A stretch of DNA of 64,000 nt from Romboutsia lituseburensis DSM 797 (GCF_900103615.1 NZ_FNGW01000003.1:460705-524704); one strand, 5' to 3'. Positions 44,430 through 53,062 are shown, counted from the stretch's first letter. A program made the numbers and translations. The notes: generated by a model from the sequence alone, not told the origin.

Positions 44430-44457
44430 ATTAGAATGATTAAATTTATATATACAT

Positions 44458-45816
44458 CTATTTTATTAAGCTATTCATTCCAAGTCTTTTAAATTCTTCA
44501 TTCATTATAGATTTATCTATATTAAGCCTTAATCTATTTATATCTAACTCTTGAATTTCTTCTATATCTGTTTTTATAGTTGCCAATTTTTTACTTATAA
44601 TAGCATCTTCTTTATATAAAAGTAAGTTCTTTATAGGTGTTCTTTTTATACCTAAACTTTCCTTAAAAAACGTATTAAGCTCTTTTTCTTTGGATTTATC
44701 TAAATTTTCTAGAGCTTCATATATTTTTTCTATTGATCCATAGTGAGACACTAATGGTCTACTTGATGTTTGTCCAACATTTTTAACACCTTTTATATTG
44801 TCTGACTTATCGCCTTCTATTGCTTTTATATCTATTATTTGTATCGGCTCTACACCTTTAAAATGTTTTACATATTCAGGGGTATACTCAAATACACCAT
44901 TTGGCAACTTTAATCCTTTTTTATCGATTTCTAATTCCTTATACATATCATCGCATTTACCTGTTACCATCCATAATCTTGTGTACTCTGATACTAATTG
45001 AAGATAGTCTTCATCTTTGGTGTGTAAATATATTTTTATATCTTTTTCAAATTTCTTAACTATACTTCCTGCAAAATCATCTGCTTCATAATCTGAATGA
45101 GAAAAGACTGGTATATTTATTTTTTTAAGCATTTCTGTAAGCAACATAAATTGACTTTTTAATGGATATGGAGTTTCACTTCTGTTAGCCTTATATTCTG
45201 GATCGATTTCTCTTCTGAAAGTATTTCTACTTCTATCTAGCACAATAGCCAAGTGAGTTATTTTTTGAGCTTCTATTAATGGCAATAATGTTTTAAAAAA
45301 CATATATATCCCATTTGTATATTCTCCTTCTGGAGACCTCATTAATTTAGTATATGCAAACTCTTTTTGTTCATCTGTTTTAGCAAATAGCAAATCTCTA
45401 GCTGTTGCATAAAAACTAGTTGATAGTAGAGATGAACCATCTACTATTAATAGTTTTTCTTCTATATTATCTTCAAAAATATCTTCATCCATATCTACTG
45501 CTTCAAATTGACCTAAGTCAAAGTCTAAAATTATATTACTCTCTTCTTCAATTTCTATTTGATTATTACTTAGAGTTGTTTTTCCTCTTAGGTCTGTGTC
45601 TAACTTAGAACCTACATAGCTATTTAGTCTTATATATTCTCTTCTTGATTCGCCTTCTCTATTTTTTAAATCCTCATTGTACAAAGTTTTTTCAAGTTCT
45701 TTTATATATTTTAAATGTTCTTCAGTAATTTCTTTTTTAAAGTTATATAGTATTACATTATCATCTTGTTTTTCACTTTTATCTTGTTGTTCTAAAAAGT
45801 CGAATAAGTTATTCAT
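44458..45816 (-). CDS. 5'-3' exonuclease (FEN/PolI-N-terminal type) with N-terminal extension
   Basis: A 452-residue flap-endonuclease-family nuclease, longer than the ~290-residue core. Residues ~1-115 are an acidic extension. The core has LLIVDGSSLLSTSFYA, IVLDRSRNTFRREIDPEYKANR, DYEADDFAGSIV (metal-binding acids), TKDEDYLQLV and the H3TH block AIEGDKSDNIKGVKNVG. It probably removes RNA primers or flaps, in addition to Pol I. The extension has no recognised domain. AAAGGAGCAATT precedes the ATG. Confidence 0.9.
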   Translation of the reverse strand: MNNLFDFLEQQDKSEKQDDNVILYNFKKEITEEHLKYIKELEKTLYNEDLKNREGESRREYIRLNSYVGSKLDTDLRGKTTLSNNQIEIEEESNIILDFDLGQFEAVDMDEDIFEDNIEEKLLIVDGSSLLSTSFYATARDLLFAKTDEQKEFAYTKLMRSPEGEYTNGIYMFFKTLLPLIEAQKITHLAIVLDRSRNTFRREIDPEYKANRSETPYPLKSQFMLLTEMLKKINIPVFSHSDYEADDFAGSIVKKFEKDIKIYLHTKDEDYLQLVSEYTRLWMVTGKCDDMYKELEIDKKGLKLPNGVFEYTPEYVKHFKGVEPIQIIDIKAIEGDKSDNIKGVKNVGQTSSRPLVSHYGSIEKIYEALENLDKSKEKELNTFFKESLGIKRTPIKNLLLYKEDAIISKKLATIKTDIEEIQELDINRLRLNIDKSIMNEEFKRLGMNSLIK

Positions 45817-45900
45817 AATTGCTCCTTTATACTTTGTTTATATTCCATCATTATATTTTACCACTTAATAAACTTTATAGCTATAATTAAGTAGTTTCAA

Positions 45901-45937
45901 AAAAATAACCCTAACCAATTGGTTAGAGTTATTTTAA
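45901..45937 (-). terminator. Terminator of tRNA-Cys
   Basis: AAAAATAACCCTAACC and GGTTAGAGTTATTTT (one mismatch) around AATT, immediately 3' of the tRNA gene. Confidence 0.85.
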
Positions 45938-45940
45938 AAT

Positions 45941-46014
45941 TGGAGGCGACACCCAGATTTGAACTGAGGATCAAGGAGTTGCAGTCCACTGCCTTACCAC
46001 TTGGCTATGTCGCC
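45941..46014 (-). tRNA. tRNA-Cys (GCA)
   Basis: Reads 5' from 46014. The acceptor stem GGCGACA pairs with TGTCGCC; the D-arm is GCCAAGTGGTAAGGC; the anticodon loop ACTGCAACT gives GCA (Cys); the T-loop TTCAAAT is present; discriminator T and an encoded CCA end the 74-nt gene. A stand-alone tRNA gene with its own terminator, between the exonuclease and tagatose genes. Confidence 0.97.
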
Positions 46015-46260
46015 TTATATCTCACTATATAAGTATATGAATTTATTTTAATTTTGTTACTACATTTATAAGAATTTTAATGGATTTAAAATTAACTGTT
46101 TACTTTTAAATACTCCACTTGAGTAAAATACTAAAATTTTATTGTCGAAATCCAATTCATTTATTATCATTTTACTAATAAGCTTAATTCTTAATCCAAT
46201 TTGAAATAAAACAATAGGTATTATTTTTAGTTATTTATAAAATATATTTACTTATTTAAG
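46015..46260. other. Intergenic stretch upstream of tRNA-Cys
   Basis: About 245 bp of A+T-rich DNA. No ORF, integrase remnant or attachment-site-like repeat of the tRNA 3' end was seen on either side of the tRNA. Confidence 0.5.
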
Positions 46261-46306
46261 ATTACTAAATACAGCTATAGAAAAATATCTAGCTGTATTT
46301 AGTAAT
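46261..46306 (-). terminator. Terminator of the tagatose/amino-sugar operon
   Basis: A perfect 17-bp stem (ATTACTAAATACAGCTA and complement) with a 12-nt loop, overlapping the kinase stop codon. Confidence 0.85.
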
Positions 46307-47231
46307 TATACTCATTAATTTTTATTTCATTTAAAAATAGCGCTATATCTTTTTTATTTATATATCCAGTTTCCATATATAACGCATTTGACATTCCACA
46401 TGAATTGGCAAGTTTTAAACAGTCTTTCAAACTATAATCATTTAATACTCCATATGCAAATCCAGCTATAGAAGAATCTCCACTTCCTACGGTATTTAAG
46501 ACTTCTATCTTTGGTATTTTAACATCATATATATGTTCTTTATTTAAAAATATCATTCCATCTTTGCCCATTGAAATACATATATTTTTCACTCCTTTTT
46601 CTAAAAGAAATTTCGAAGCATTTATAGCATCTTCCTTATTATTTATTTTTTTATGTGTTAATAATTCTAATTCCTCTATATTAGGTTTTATTAAATATAA
46701 ATTTTCACTAATAGACATTTCTAAACTTCTTCCACTTGTATCTAATATAAATTTTACACCTTTTCTATTGCACATTTCTCCTACTGTTTTGTAATAATCA
46801 ACTGGCATTCCTTGGCTTAAACTTCCTGACGCTACTAAAACTTTACTACTTTCTAAAACTTTATCTAATTTAGATTCAAAATCTAATATATCATCTTCAT
46901 TGATTCTAGGCCCTTTTTCAAGTATTTCTGTACTATTTTTATCTCCATCTATGATATTTAAACAAATTCTGCTTTCCCCATTTATTTCGGTAAAATTATT
47001 AACAATTTCAACTTTATCTAATTCATTTTTTATATATAATCCATTGTATCCACCTAAAAATCCTAAGCATATTGGACTTTCGCCTAACTGTTTTATAACT
47101 TTAGCTACATTTAGTCCTTTCCCACCTGCTGTTGGATTTACAAAGTTTGCTCTTTGAACGGTTCCTATCTTAAATGTTTCTAATTTATATAGTCTATCTA
47201 TTGATGGATTAAACGTTATAACTGTAATCAT
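46299..47231 (-). CDS. PfkB-type tagatose-6-phosphate/1-phosphofructokinase
   Basis: A 310-residue sugar-phosphate kinase of the LacC/FruK branch. NPSIDRLYKL starts it, the PfkB signature 1 is TAGGKGLNVAKVIKQLG (residues ~35-50), and signature 2 with the catalytic Asp is NTVGSGDSSIAGFAYG, where the usual GAGDS is GSGDS. In this operon it most likely phosphorylates tagatose-6-phosphate to the 1,6-bisphosphate for the adjacent aldolase. The ATG at 47231 overlaps the aldolase end by 23 bp, suggesting coupling. A GTG five codons upstream is an alternative. Confidence 0.88.
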   Translation of the reverse strand: MITVITFNPSIDRLYKLETFKIGTVQRANFVNPTAGGKGLNVAKVIKQLGESPICLGFLGGYNGLYIKNELDKVEIVNNFTEINGESRICLNIIDGDKNSTEILEKGPRINEDDILDFESKLDKVLESSKVLVASGSLSQGMPVDYYKTVGEMCNRKGVKFILDTSGRSLEMSISENLYLIKPNIEELELLTHKKINNKEDAINASKFLLEKGVKNICISMGKDGMIFLNKEHIYDVKIPKIEVLNTVGSGDSSIAGFAYGVLNDYSLKDCLKLANSCGMSNALYMETGYINKKDIALFLNEIKINEYNY

Positions 47232-48084
47232 AAGCTTTATTCTCACTTTTACACATTTTTATTTTTTCGACTACTACATCATACATAGCTTTTTTTGCCG
47301 GAACTAAATATTGTCTTGGATCTGATGCATCAGGATTTTTACTAAAATATTCTTTTATTGCACTTGAAAATGGCATCTTAAGTTCTGTAGCTATATTTAC
47401 CTTACATATCCCTTTATTTATAGCATTTTGAACAGAATCATAAGGTACTCCAGATGCTCCATGAAGCACTAACGGTATGTCTACTAACGCTCTTATTTTA
47501 TCTAGCCTTTCAAAATCTAACTTAGGCTCACTCTTGTATAATCCATGAGCTGTCCCAATAGATACAGCTAAAGAATCTACACCTGTTAATTTAACAAACT
47601 CTAATGCTTCATTAGGATTTGTTAAAAATGATTTTTTTTCATCTACTACTAAATCATCTTCTATACCGCCTAGTTTACCAAGTTCTGCTTCTACACTAGC
47701 CCCATACTTGTGTGCAAAATTTACTATGTCTTTTACTATTTTTACATTTTCTTTAAACTCGTATTTTGAAGCATCTATCATAACAGATTTACATCCAAGA
47801 GTTATAATCCTTTTTATATCTTCTGCGTTCTCATGATGATCTAAATGAAATGTTAAGGGTATAGTATTAATTTCATTTGCTTTTTCTATTATGGCTAATA
47901 AATAATTTTCATCTGCATACTTAACTGTTGAAGGTGTTGCAGCAAGTATTACTGGTGATTTTAAATCACTTGCAGCTTGTAAAACAACTTGTATTGTTTC
48001 TAAATTATGAATATTAAAGGCAGGTACTGCATATCCCTGTTCTTGTGCTTTTATTAGCATTTCCTTTGTAGAGTTTAAATTCAT
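47209..48084 (-). CDS. Class II tagatose/fructose-bisphosphate aldolase (GatY/KbaY-like)
   Basis: A 291-residue zinc-dependent aldolase. YAVPAFNIHNLETIQVVL is the family start, HLDHHE (residues ~81-86) holds the catalytic Asp and zinc His ligands, VEAELGKLGG is conserved, and LVLHGASGVP and KVNIATELK bind the phosphate and zinc. The length and the Lys-poor GatY-like features favour tagatose-1,6-bisphosphate, giving DHAP and glyceraldehyde-3-phosphate. Middle gene of the operon, 82 bp after the SIS isomerase gene. Confidence 0.92.
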   Translation of the reverse strand: MNLNSTKEMLIKAQEQGYAVPAFNIHNLETIQVVLQAASDLKSPVILAATPSTVKYADENYLLAIIEKANEINTIPLTFHLDHHENAEDIKRIITLGCKSVMIDASKYEFKENVKIVKDIVNFAHKYGASVEAELGKLGGIEDDLVVDEKKSFLTNPNEALEFVKLTGVDSLAVSIGTAHGLYKSEPKLDFERLDKIRALVDIPLVLHGASGVPYDSVQNAINKGICKVNIATELKMPFSSAIKEYFSKNPDASDPRQYLVPAKKAMYDVVVEKIKMCKSENKAYDYSYNV

Positions 48085-48166
48085 ATTTATACGCCCCTTT
48101 TATGTTTTTGATTTTTTAAATCATTAATATTTTACATAAATATTTTATATTAGTAAAAATTAATTC

Positions 48167-49357
48167 TTATATTAAATCATGTAATATTACTCCTTGAACA
48201 ACTCTATTTACCTCTCCTGTTGGACATGGATTATCAGGTGTTATATTTAAATTAATTGCTTTTAAAAAAGATAGCATTTGACCAAATATGATTTGTTGAA
48301 GTGGAAGCAATGCTTCATTTTTGACACTATAATTGATATTATCTAGTTCAAATATATAATCTGCTTTATTAGATATATCGTTATCTATATCGCAACCTAT
48401 AACAACAACCTTGTCTCTTTTTCTATGAGTTAACATCTCCCTAGCTAAATCTAAATCATACATTCTTGTATAATCATAATTAGATATATATATAACAGTT
48501 ATCGTAGTATCATCTATTACAGATTTTGGTCCATGTCTAAATCCAAGCGGTGTATCATAATTTGCATTAACTATACCTCCTGTTAATTCTAATACTTTAA
48601 GAGCACTCTCTCTTGCTATAGCTTTAGACGTTGATGATCCTAAATATACTATTCTCTCAAATTCTTCATTCACTAATTTATTAACTTTATGTGTGTTATT
48701 AACTAAGAAATCATTGACACTTACAGATAATTTGTCAACATCTTCTACAAAACTTTCAATATTACTCATATTAAATATGGCCATTGCACTTAAAACCATA
48801 GTAGTAAAGCTACTAGTCATAGCAAACCCTAAATCATTAGTTTCTTTTGGCATCAGTAATAATAAACTTTTTTCATCATCTTTAGTATTTTCTGCTAATT
48901 TCCCCTCTTTGTTACAAGTTATTATAACTTGATATAAATCATCTACAAGTTGATTGGCTAATTTAACTGCATGAACACTTTCTGGCGAATTACCTGATCT
49001 TGCAAATGATATTAAAAGAGTTGGAATGCCTTTTATAAAATAACTTTGTGGACTTGCAACTAAATCTGTTGTCGCTATAGCTTCTACTCTTTTATTTAAT
49101 AAATTAGTTAAATAAGGCTCGCAAGTTTCTCCTGCGAATGCTGATGTTCCTGCACCTGTAAGTATTATCCTACTATCCTTTATACTTGAAAATTTATTCA
49201 TAAAATCATTTATTTTATTTTTATTTTTTTTAATATTTAAAACAGCTTCTTTCCAAACTGTAGGTTGTTGCGTTATTTCTTTCGCTGTATTTAATCCATT
49301 TATCTGCTTTAATATTTCAAGATTTATTCCTAATAATTGCTGACCTATTTTATCCAT
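48167..49357 (-). CDS. agaS: AgaS-like SIS-domain sugar isomerase/deaminase
   Basis: A 396-residue protein with two SIS domains (residues ~50-190 and ~215-350). ILTGAGTSAFAGE and ISFARSGNSPESVHAVKLA are sugar-phosphate sites, and YLGSSTSKAIARESALKVLELT and GFRHGPKSVID match the AgaS group, which deaminates and isomerises galactosamine-6-phosphate to tagatose-6-phosphate. AAGGGGGAAAATAAA sets the ATG at 49357. It starts a three-gene pathway to triose phosphates. No PTS permease, deacetylase or regulator is in view. Confidence 0.9.
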   Translation of the reverse strand: MDKIGQQLLGINLEILKQINGLNTAKEITQQPTVWKEAVLNIKKNKNKINDFMNKFSSIKDSRIILTGAGTSAFAGETCEPYLTNLLNKRVEAIATTDLVASPQSYFIKGIPTLLISFARSGNSPESVHAVKLANQLVDDLYQVIITCNKEGKLAENTKDDEKSLLLLMPKETNDLGFAMTSSFTTMVLSAMAIFNMSNIESFVEDVDKLSVSVNDFLVNNTHKVNKLVNEEFERIVYLGSSTSKAIARESALKVLELTGGIVNANYDTPLGFRHGPKSVIDDTTITVIYISNYDYTRMYDLDLAREMLTHRKRDKVVVIGCDIDNDISNKADYIFELDNINYSVKNEALLPLQQIIFGQMLSFLKAINLNITPDNPCPTGEVNRVVQGVILHDLI

Positions 49358-49576
49358 TTTATTTTCCCCCTTATTAATTATCACACTATCATTGTATATT
49401 TTTATGACCTATATGTATTTGTAATTTTATCCTTCTATTTTGTAATTTTATATTTACATAGATATTGTTTTTTGATGTGTGCTATATTAAAAATATGTAG
49501 TAAGTAATTTAAAATTGTTAATCAAAAACATATTTAGTAACTATATTTCTAGATACTAGGAGGATTTTTAAACGCT
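49358..49576. other. Promoter region of the tagatose operon
   Basis: About 220 bp of A+T-rich DNA between divergent units. No sigma-54 (TGGCAC-N5-TTGC) element, clear operator or riboswitch was seen. Confidence 0.45.
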
Positions 49577-49639
49577 ATGAGTGATTTAACTTTACTTATA
49601 AAACCAAGTTATAGGGATTCTATTTTAAATTTCAAATAA
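49577..49639 (+). pseudogene. N-terminal remnant of an acetyltransferase-like gene
   Basis: A 20-codon reading frame starting MSDLTLLIKPSYRDSI and ending at TAA. Its start resembles the GNAT subgroup whose proteins begin xLxLIKPSxEYxxxIxxF. AGGAGG lies 13 bp before the ATG. Nothing protein-like follows, so this looks like the leftover 5' end of a deleted gene. The resemblance rests on few residues. Confidence 0.35.
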
Positions 49640-49663
49640 TAATTTTATTTTTTAATATACTAT

Positions 49664-49697
49664 AAAGAGAGCTCAAAATATTTTAAGCTCTCTTTTA
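49664..49697 (-). terminator. Terminator of the DUF4177 gene
   Basis: AAAGAGAGCT and AGCTCTCTTTT, extended by AAAATATTTT, 7 bp after the stop. Confidence 0.8.
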
Positions 49698-49703
49698 ATC
49701 TTA

Positions 49704-49850
49704 TTAATTACTTATCTCTCTTTTAAAATAATGCCAAGTATTCCAAACAGAAACTAGTTCCCATCCTTCATTTCCATATTTATTTAATAATTCCAATGTT
49801 TTATTAGAGTCACCAGTTATAATAACGCATTTATATTCGTACTTTACCAT
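49704..49850 (-). CDS. DUF4177-domain mini-protein
   Basis: A 48-residue protein: MVKYEYKCVIIT, then LELLNKYGNEGWELVSVW, the DUF4177 pattern (YEYK..., LN..G.EGWELV). The family is small and cytoplasmic, without assigned function. GAGGTGTTAGG precedes the ATG and a terminator follows the stop, so the gene is complete. Monocistronic. Confidence 0.8.
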   Translation of the reverse strand: MVKYEYKCVIITGDSNKTLELLNKYGNEGWELVSVWNTWHYFKREISN

Positions 49851-50069
49851 CCTAACACCTCAAATTCTCTTTTATTATTTTATATTAAAAAATACATGTC
49901 TATATTCTACTTATGAAAAACATTATTTTATTTATTGAGCTCTTTTTTTATTATATTAATATTAATAATTACAATAAATTTTTAATTGATTTTTGTCTTA
50001 TTATATCCTACACTTAACTTGAATAAAGATTTTAATACTACTATGGCAATTTTCAAGGGGGAATAGAAA

Positions 50070-50459
50070 ATGAAAAAATTAGTTGTAACTGACAGAAGTG
50101 CCTGTCAAGATTGCTTATCATGTGAAATAGCATGTTCTCAAGCTTTCTATAAAGCATATGAATTAAATACGTCTTGTATAAAAATAGGACATAAAAAAGA
50201 TGATTCTATAGATGTTAAGGCATGTAACCAATGTGGATTATGTGCTAGAAAATGTCCTCAAGAAGCTATAACTCAAAATGCTAAGGGAGTTTACATGATA
50301 AATAAGAAAAAATGTAATGGATGCCTTACTTGTGTTGAGGCCTGTCCAAAAGGCATCATAGCTAATGTGGAAGGAAAACCTGTTCCTTCTAAATGTATAG
50401 CTTGTGGTATATGTGTTGACGCTTGTCCTATGGGTATACTTCAAGTTCAAGAAGGATAA
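50070..50459 (+). CDS. Polyferredoxin with four [4Fe-4S] motifs
   Basis: A 129-residue soluble electron carrier. Four Cys groups are seen: CQDCLSCEIAC (residues 12-22), CNQCGLCARKCP (~53), CNGCLTCVEACP (~83) and CIACGICVDACP (~108). The first is atypical in lacking the final Pro. The layout matches the HycB/CooF/PorD-like electron-transfer subunits of anaerobic dehydrogenases, yet no partner oxidoreductase is adjacent. AAGGGGGAATAGAAA precedes the ATG, and a hairpin follows the gene, so it is probably a free-standing ferredoxin serving several enzymes. Confidence 0.93.
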   Translation: MKKLVVTDRSACQDCLSCEIACSQAFYKAYELNTSCIKIGHKKDDSIDVKACNQCGLCARKCPQEAITQNAKGVYMINKKKCNGCLTCVEACPKGIIANVEGKPVPSKCIACGICVDACPMGILQVQEG

Positions 50460-50472
50460 TTTTACATATATT

Positions 50473-50504
50473 AGGCTATAAATATTACTAAATTTTTATA
50501 GCCT
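50473..50504 (+). terminator. Terminator of the polyferredoxin gene
   Basis: AGGCTATAAA and TTTATAGCCT form a 10-bp stem followed by TTAACTTTTTT. Confidence 0.8.
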
Positions 50505-50538
50505 TTAACTTTTTTAAAAAATATTTTTAAATTTTGTA

Positions 50539-50567
50539 TTTACAACTTGATAGTATATATGTATAAT
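50539..50567 (+). promoter_or_regulatory. Promoter of the brnQ leader
   Basis: TTTACA (50539-50544), 17-bp spacer, TATAAT (50562-50567). Transcription should start near 50574, giving a leader of about 310 nt before brnQ. Confidence 0.8.
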
Positions 50568-50619
50568 AAGTTTTAAATAATATAAATTTTAAAAATATTC
50601 AATAAAAGGAGTTCTTAAT

Positions 50620-50691
50620 ATGATAAATAATACAAACGTAACTAACAGCATAAAATTAAATATATATTATTACTTTAGCTATTTTAGTTAG
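50620..50691 (+). CDS. Putative Tyr/Phe-rich leader peptide of brnQ
   Basis: A 23-codon ORF within the brnQ leader, starting ATG 8 bp after AAAGGAG and ending at TAG. The last eight residues are YYYFSYFS (four Tyr, two Phe, two Ser). Its position ahead of alternative hairpins and terminators is that of an attenuation peptide. The codons are aromatic, not the Ile/Leu/Val expected for a branched-chain carrier. No family. Translation is inferred from the ribosome site alone. Confidence 0.5.
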   Translation: MINNTNVTNSIKLNIYYYFSYFS

Positions 50692-50716
50692 GTTTGTATT
50701 TATGATAGAGATAAAT

Positions 50717-50857
50717 CATCGTAGATACAGACCCATTAGGTTATGTATCTATGATGGCTAAAGATAATTATAATGTAGCCACATAGATAAAATACTATGT
50801 GGCTTTTTTAATCCTAGGCAAAAACTAAGCCACATAGTATAACTATGTGGCTTTTTT
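50717..50857 (+). promoter_or_regulatory. brnQ attenuator: hairpin plus twin terminators
   Basis: Three stems follow the leader ORF. Stem P pairs CATCGTAGATACA (50717-50729) with TGTATCTATGATG (50744-50756). Terminator 1 pairs GCCACATAG with CTATGTGGC and ends in TTTTTT (50778-50809). Terminator 2 pairs AAGCCACATAGT with ACTATGTGGCTT (50827-50853), then T residues. GGCTA (50756-50760) can pair with TAGCC (50776-50780), disrupting terminator 1. The two terminators share the same arm sequences. Confidence 0.75.
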
Positions 50858-50887
50858 ATATATAAATAAATAGAAAGAGGTAAGATT

Positions 50888-52177
50888 ATGAAAAAAAATA
50901 TAGACATTCTTATTATTGGATTTGCTTTGTTTTCAATGTTCTTCGGAGCAGGTAATTTAATATTCCCACCATACATAGGTATGACATCTGGTACTGGTTG
51001 GTTAACAAGTTTTTTAGGATTTGTAATTGCTGATATAGGTATTATATTATTGTCAATTAACGCAGTTGCAAGAGCTGGTTCTTATCAAAATGTAGCCGGA
51101 AAAGCAGGAAAGAAATTTGGATTAAGTTTAGAATTTATTATGATGCTTTGTCTTGGACCGATATTAGTTGTTCCAAGAACAGCCGCAACTACTTTTGAAA
51201 TGAGTATTGCTCCACTATTTGGATCATTTAATCCTATTGTATTTTCTATAATTTTCTTTGCTATAACATTTACGCTTACTGTAAGACCAACTAAAGTTAT
51301 GGATATTATAGGTAAGTTTTTAACACCTATACTTTTAATTGCTCTTGTTTTCTTAATAGGCAAAGGAGTTATATCTCCTATAGGTGATTTAAAATCCCTT
51401 TCTCATTCTGATGGATTATTTGCTACAGGACTTACTCAAGGGTATCAAACAATGGACGCTTTAGGTATAGGAGGAGTTGCAGCTCTTATTATGTCTTCAT
51501 TCTTTAATAAAGGTTATGTAGATAAAAAAGAAAATGCTAGTTTGACATTAAAAGCTTCTTTAGTTGCAGGTTGTGGGCTTATACTAGTATACGGTGGATT
51601 AACTTACTTAGGTGCTACAGTTTCTACTATTTATGATCAGTCTATATCTCAAACTGCTTTGTTAATTAATATAACGCATAGTCTTCTAGGTTCTACTGGT
51701 ACATTATTATTAGGTATAGTCGTTGCATTTGCTTGCCTTACTACAGCTATTGGATTAACATCTGTTACAGCTAAATACTTCGAAGATGTTTCTAATAAAA
51801 AAATAAAGTATGAGCATATAGTGACTTTAATATGTATATTTAGTGCTGTTGTTTCTAATCTAGGAGTTGACAAAATTATTTCTATAGCAGTTCCTATATT
51901 AACAGTTTTATACCCTGTATCTATAGTGTTAGTTTTAATGAGTTACTTCAAAAACATACTAACTAAAAATTCAACATTTAAAGGTGCAGCCTATGCAACA
52001 TTGATTGTAAGTATACTTACTGTATTAGATACCTTAGGCTTAAATTTGAATTTTGTCCACTCTCTACCTTTTGCTGAATTAGGTTTTAACTGGGTTTTAC
52101 CAGCTATAATCGGAGGTATTTTAGGAACATTCCTATTCAAAGATAAAGTAGAAACTATAGATAAAAAAGTTTCATAA
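50888..52177 (+). CDS. brnQ: BrnQ-type branched-chain amino-acid/cation symporter
   Basis: A 429-residue LIVCS-family transporter with 12 helices. ALFSMFFGAGNLIFPPYIG is the diagnostic TM1 motif. GPILVVPRTAATTFE, GYQTMDALGIGGVAAL and ACLTTAIGLTSVTAKYFE are further BrnQ blocks. It imports Ile, Leu or Val with Na+ or H+. AGAGGTAAGATT precedes the ATG. Expression should depend on read-through of the twin terminators just upstream. The single promoter lies 310 nt upstream. Family certain; the aromatic leader peptide leaves the exact substrate open. Confidence 0.95.
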   Translation: MKKNIDILIIGFALFSMFFGAGNLIFPPYIGMTSGTGWLTSFLGFVIADIGIILLSINAVARAGSYQNVAGKAGKKFGLSLEFIMMLCLGPILVVPRTAATTFEMSIAPLFGSFNPIVFSIIFFAITFTLTVRPTKVMDIIGKFLTPILLIALVFLIGKGVISPIGDLKSLSHSDGLFATGLTQGYQTMDALGIGGVAALIMSSFFNKGYVDKKENASLTLKASLVAGCGLILVYGGLTYLGATVSTIYDQSISQTALLINITHSLLGSTGTLLLGIVVAFACLTTAIGLTSVTAKYFEDVSNKKIKYEHIVTLICIFSAVVSNLGVDKIISIAVPILTVLYPVSIVLVLMSYFKNILTKNSTFKGAAYATLIVSILTVLDTLGLNLNFVHSLPFAELGFNWVLPAIIGGILGTFLFKDKVETIDKKVS

Positions 52178-52180
52178 TTA

Positions 52181-52218
52181 AAAAAGTGCTAAATACTAAA
52201 ATTAGTATTTAGCACTTT
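52181..52218. terminator. Bidirectional terminator
   Basis: AAAGTGCTAAATACTA and TAGTATTTAGCACTTT form a 16-bp stem with a 4-nt loop between brnQ (+) and the C39-like peptidase gene (-). Confidence 0.85.
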
Positions 52219-52223
52219 ATTTA

Positions 52224-52949
52224 TCAATTTATAGTTAATGCTTTTCTTCCCATCATAATCCATATATTGAAAAATTTTTTTTTGGTAATTTTTTTATCTT
52301 TTTCATTTGTTAATGGATCATTATAATATATATAGTTTTCATCAAATCCAGTTAATGTTACTGCATGAGTTGAAAAAGTTGCATTTATTTTATTTCCATT
52401 AATGTCATTCCAATTGACCCACTCTATATTTTCTCTAAATTTCGATGTTACCCAAACAACTATAGGTCTATCTGATGCTAGTATACTTTCTAACTTATCA
52501 AGGCTGCATCCTGTTAAATCTAAGGCCCCTTTTGAGTAATATATTTGTATTAATTCTGATAATGGTTTAGGGTTTATCGCATATCCCATATTATTCTTAC
52601 CAGTAACATCACCTACGAACCCATATTCTGGATTTCCCCATAATTTTATGTCTCCAGTATCATCAAAATATATGTTTGTTTTATCTTTTTTCATGTAAGA
52701 TGCTAGCGTTAACTTATCTATATTTATATTTTTATATTTTAATAGCATAGCTAAACTAGTAACCTCACACCCATTTTTTAACTCTGGGAGCTGACTTATC
52801 AATGAAACATCCATTTTACTTTTCCATGATTCATATATATTGTTAGTTTCATTTATCTCTATTTTATAAATTAAATTTCTCTGTATTGATTTTATACAAT
52901 AAAATAAACTAATTGTTATAATAAATATAACTAATAAACTAAATAGCAT
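52224..52949 (-). CDS. Membrane-anchored C39-like cysteine peptidase
   Basis: A 241-residue protein with one N-terminal helix (residues 1-20) and an external Peptidase_C39_2 domain. Catalytic Cys is in LKNGCEVTSLAMLL (~64), His in FSTHAVTLTGF and Asn/Asp in IYYNDPLT. The domain is papain-like and often processes wall or surface peptides. The start is uncertain: this ATG has no ribosome site, while AGGGGAG lies 6 bp before an in-frame ATT at 52967. A start there would add a basic IKSLIK to the helix. Confidence 0.85.
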   Translation of the reverse strand: MLFSLLVIFIITISLFYCIKSIQRNLIYKIEINETNNIYESWKSKMDVSLISQLPELKNGCEVTSLAMLLKYKNINIDKLTLASYMKKDKTNIYFDDTGDIKLWGNPEYGFVGDVTGKNNMGYAINPKPLSELIQIYYSKGALDLTGCSLDKLESILASDRPIVVWVTSKFRENIEWVNWNDINGNKINATFSTHAVTLTGFDENYIYYNDPLTNEKDKKITKKKFFNIWIMMGRKALTIN

Positions 52950-53062
52950 TTTTATTAAACTCTTAATAGCTATCTCCCCTATCTTAAATATATATATAAT
53001 TATTTATACCTTTCTAAATTTATATATTTTTATATAATAATTAATGCATAAAAAATCAATTT

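Noticed and set aside
45941..46298. tRNA-Cys as an integration site
   Set aside because: No repeat of the tRNA 3' end, integrase gene or foreign cargo was found on either side.
50758..50976. Minus-strand ORF across the brnQ leader
   Set aside because: It is produced by the palindromic terminators and has no ribosome site.
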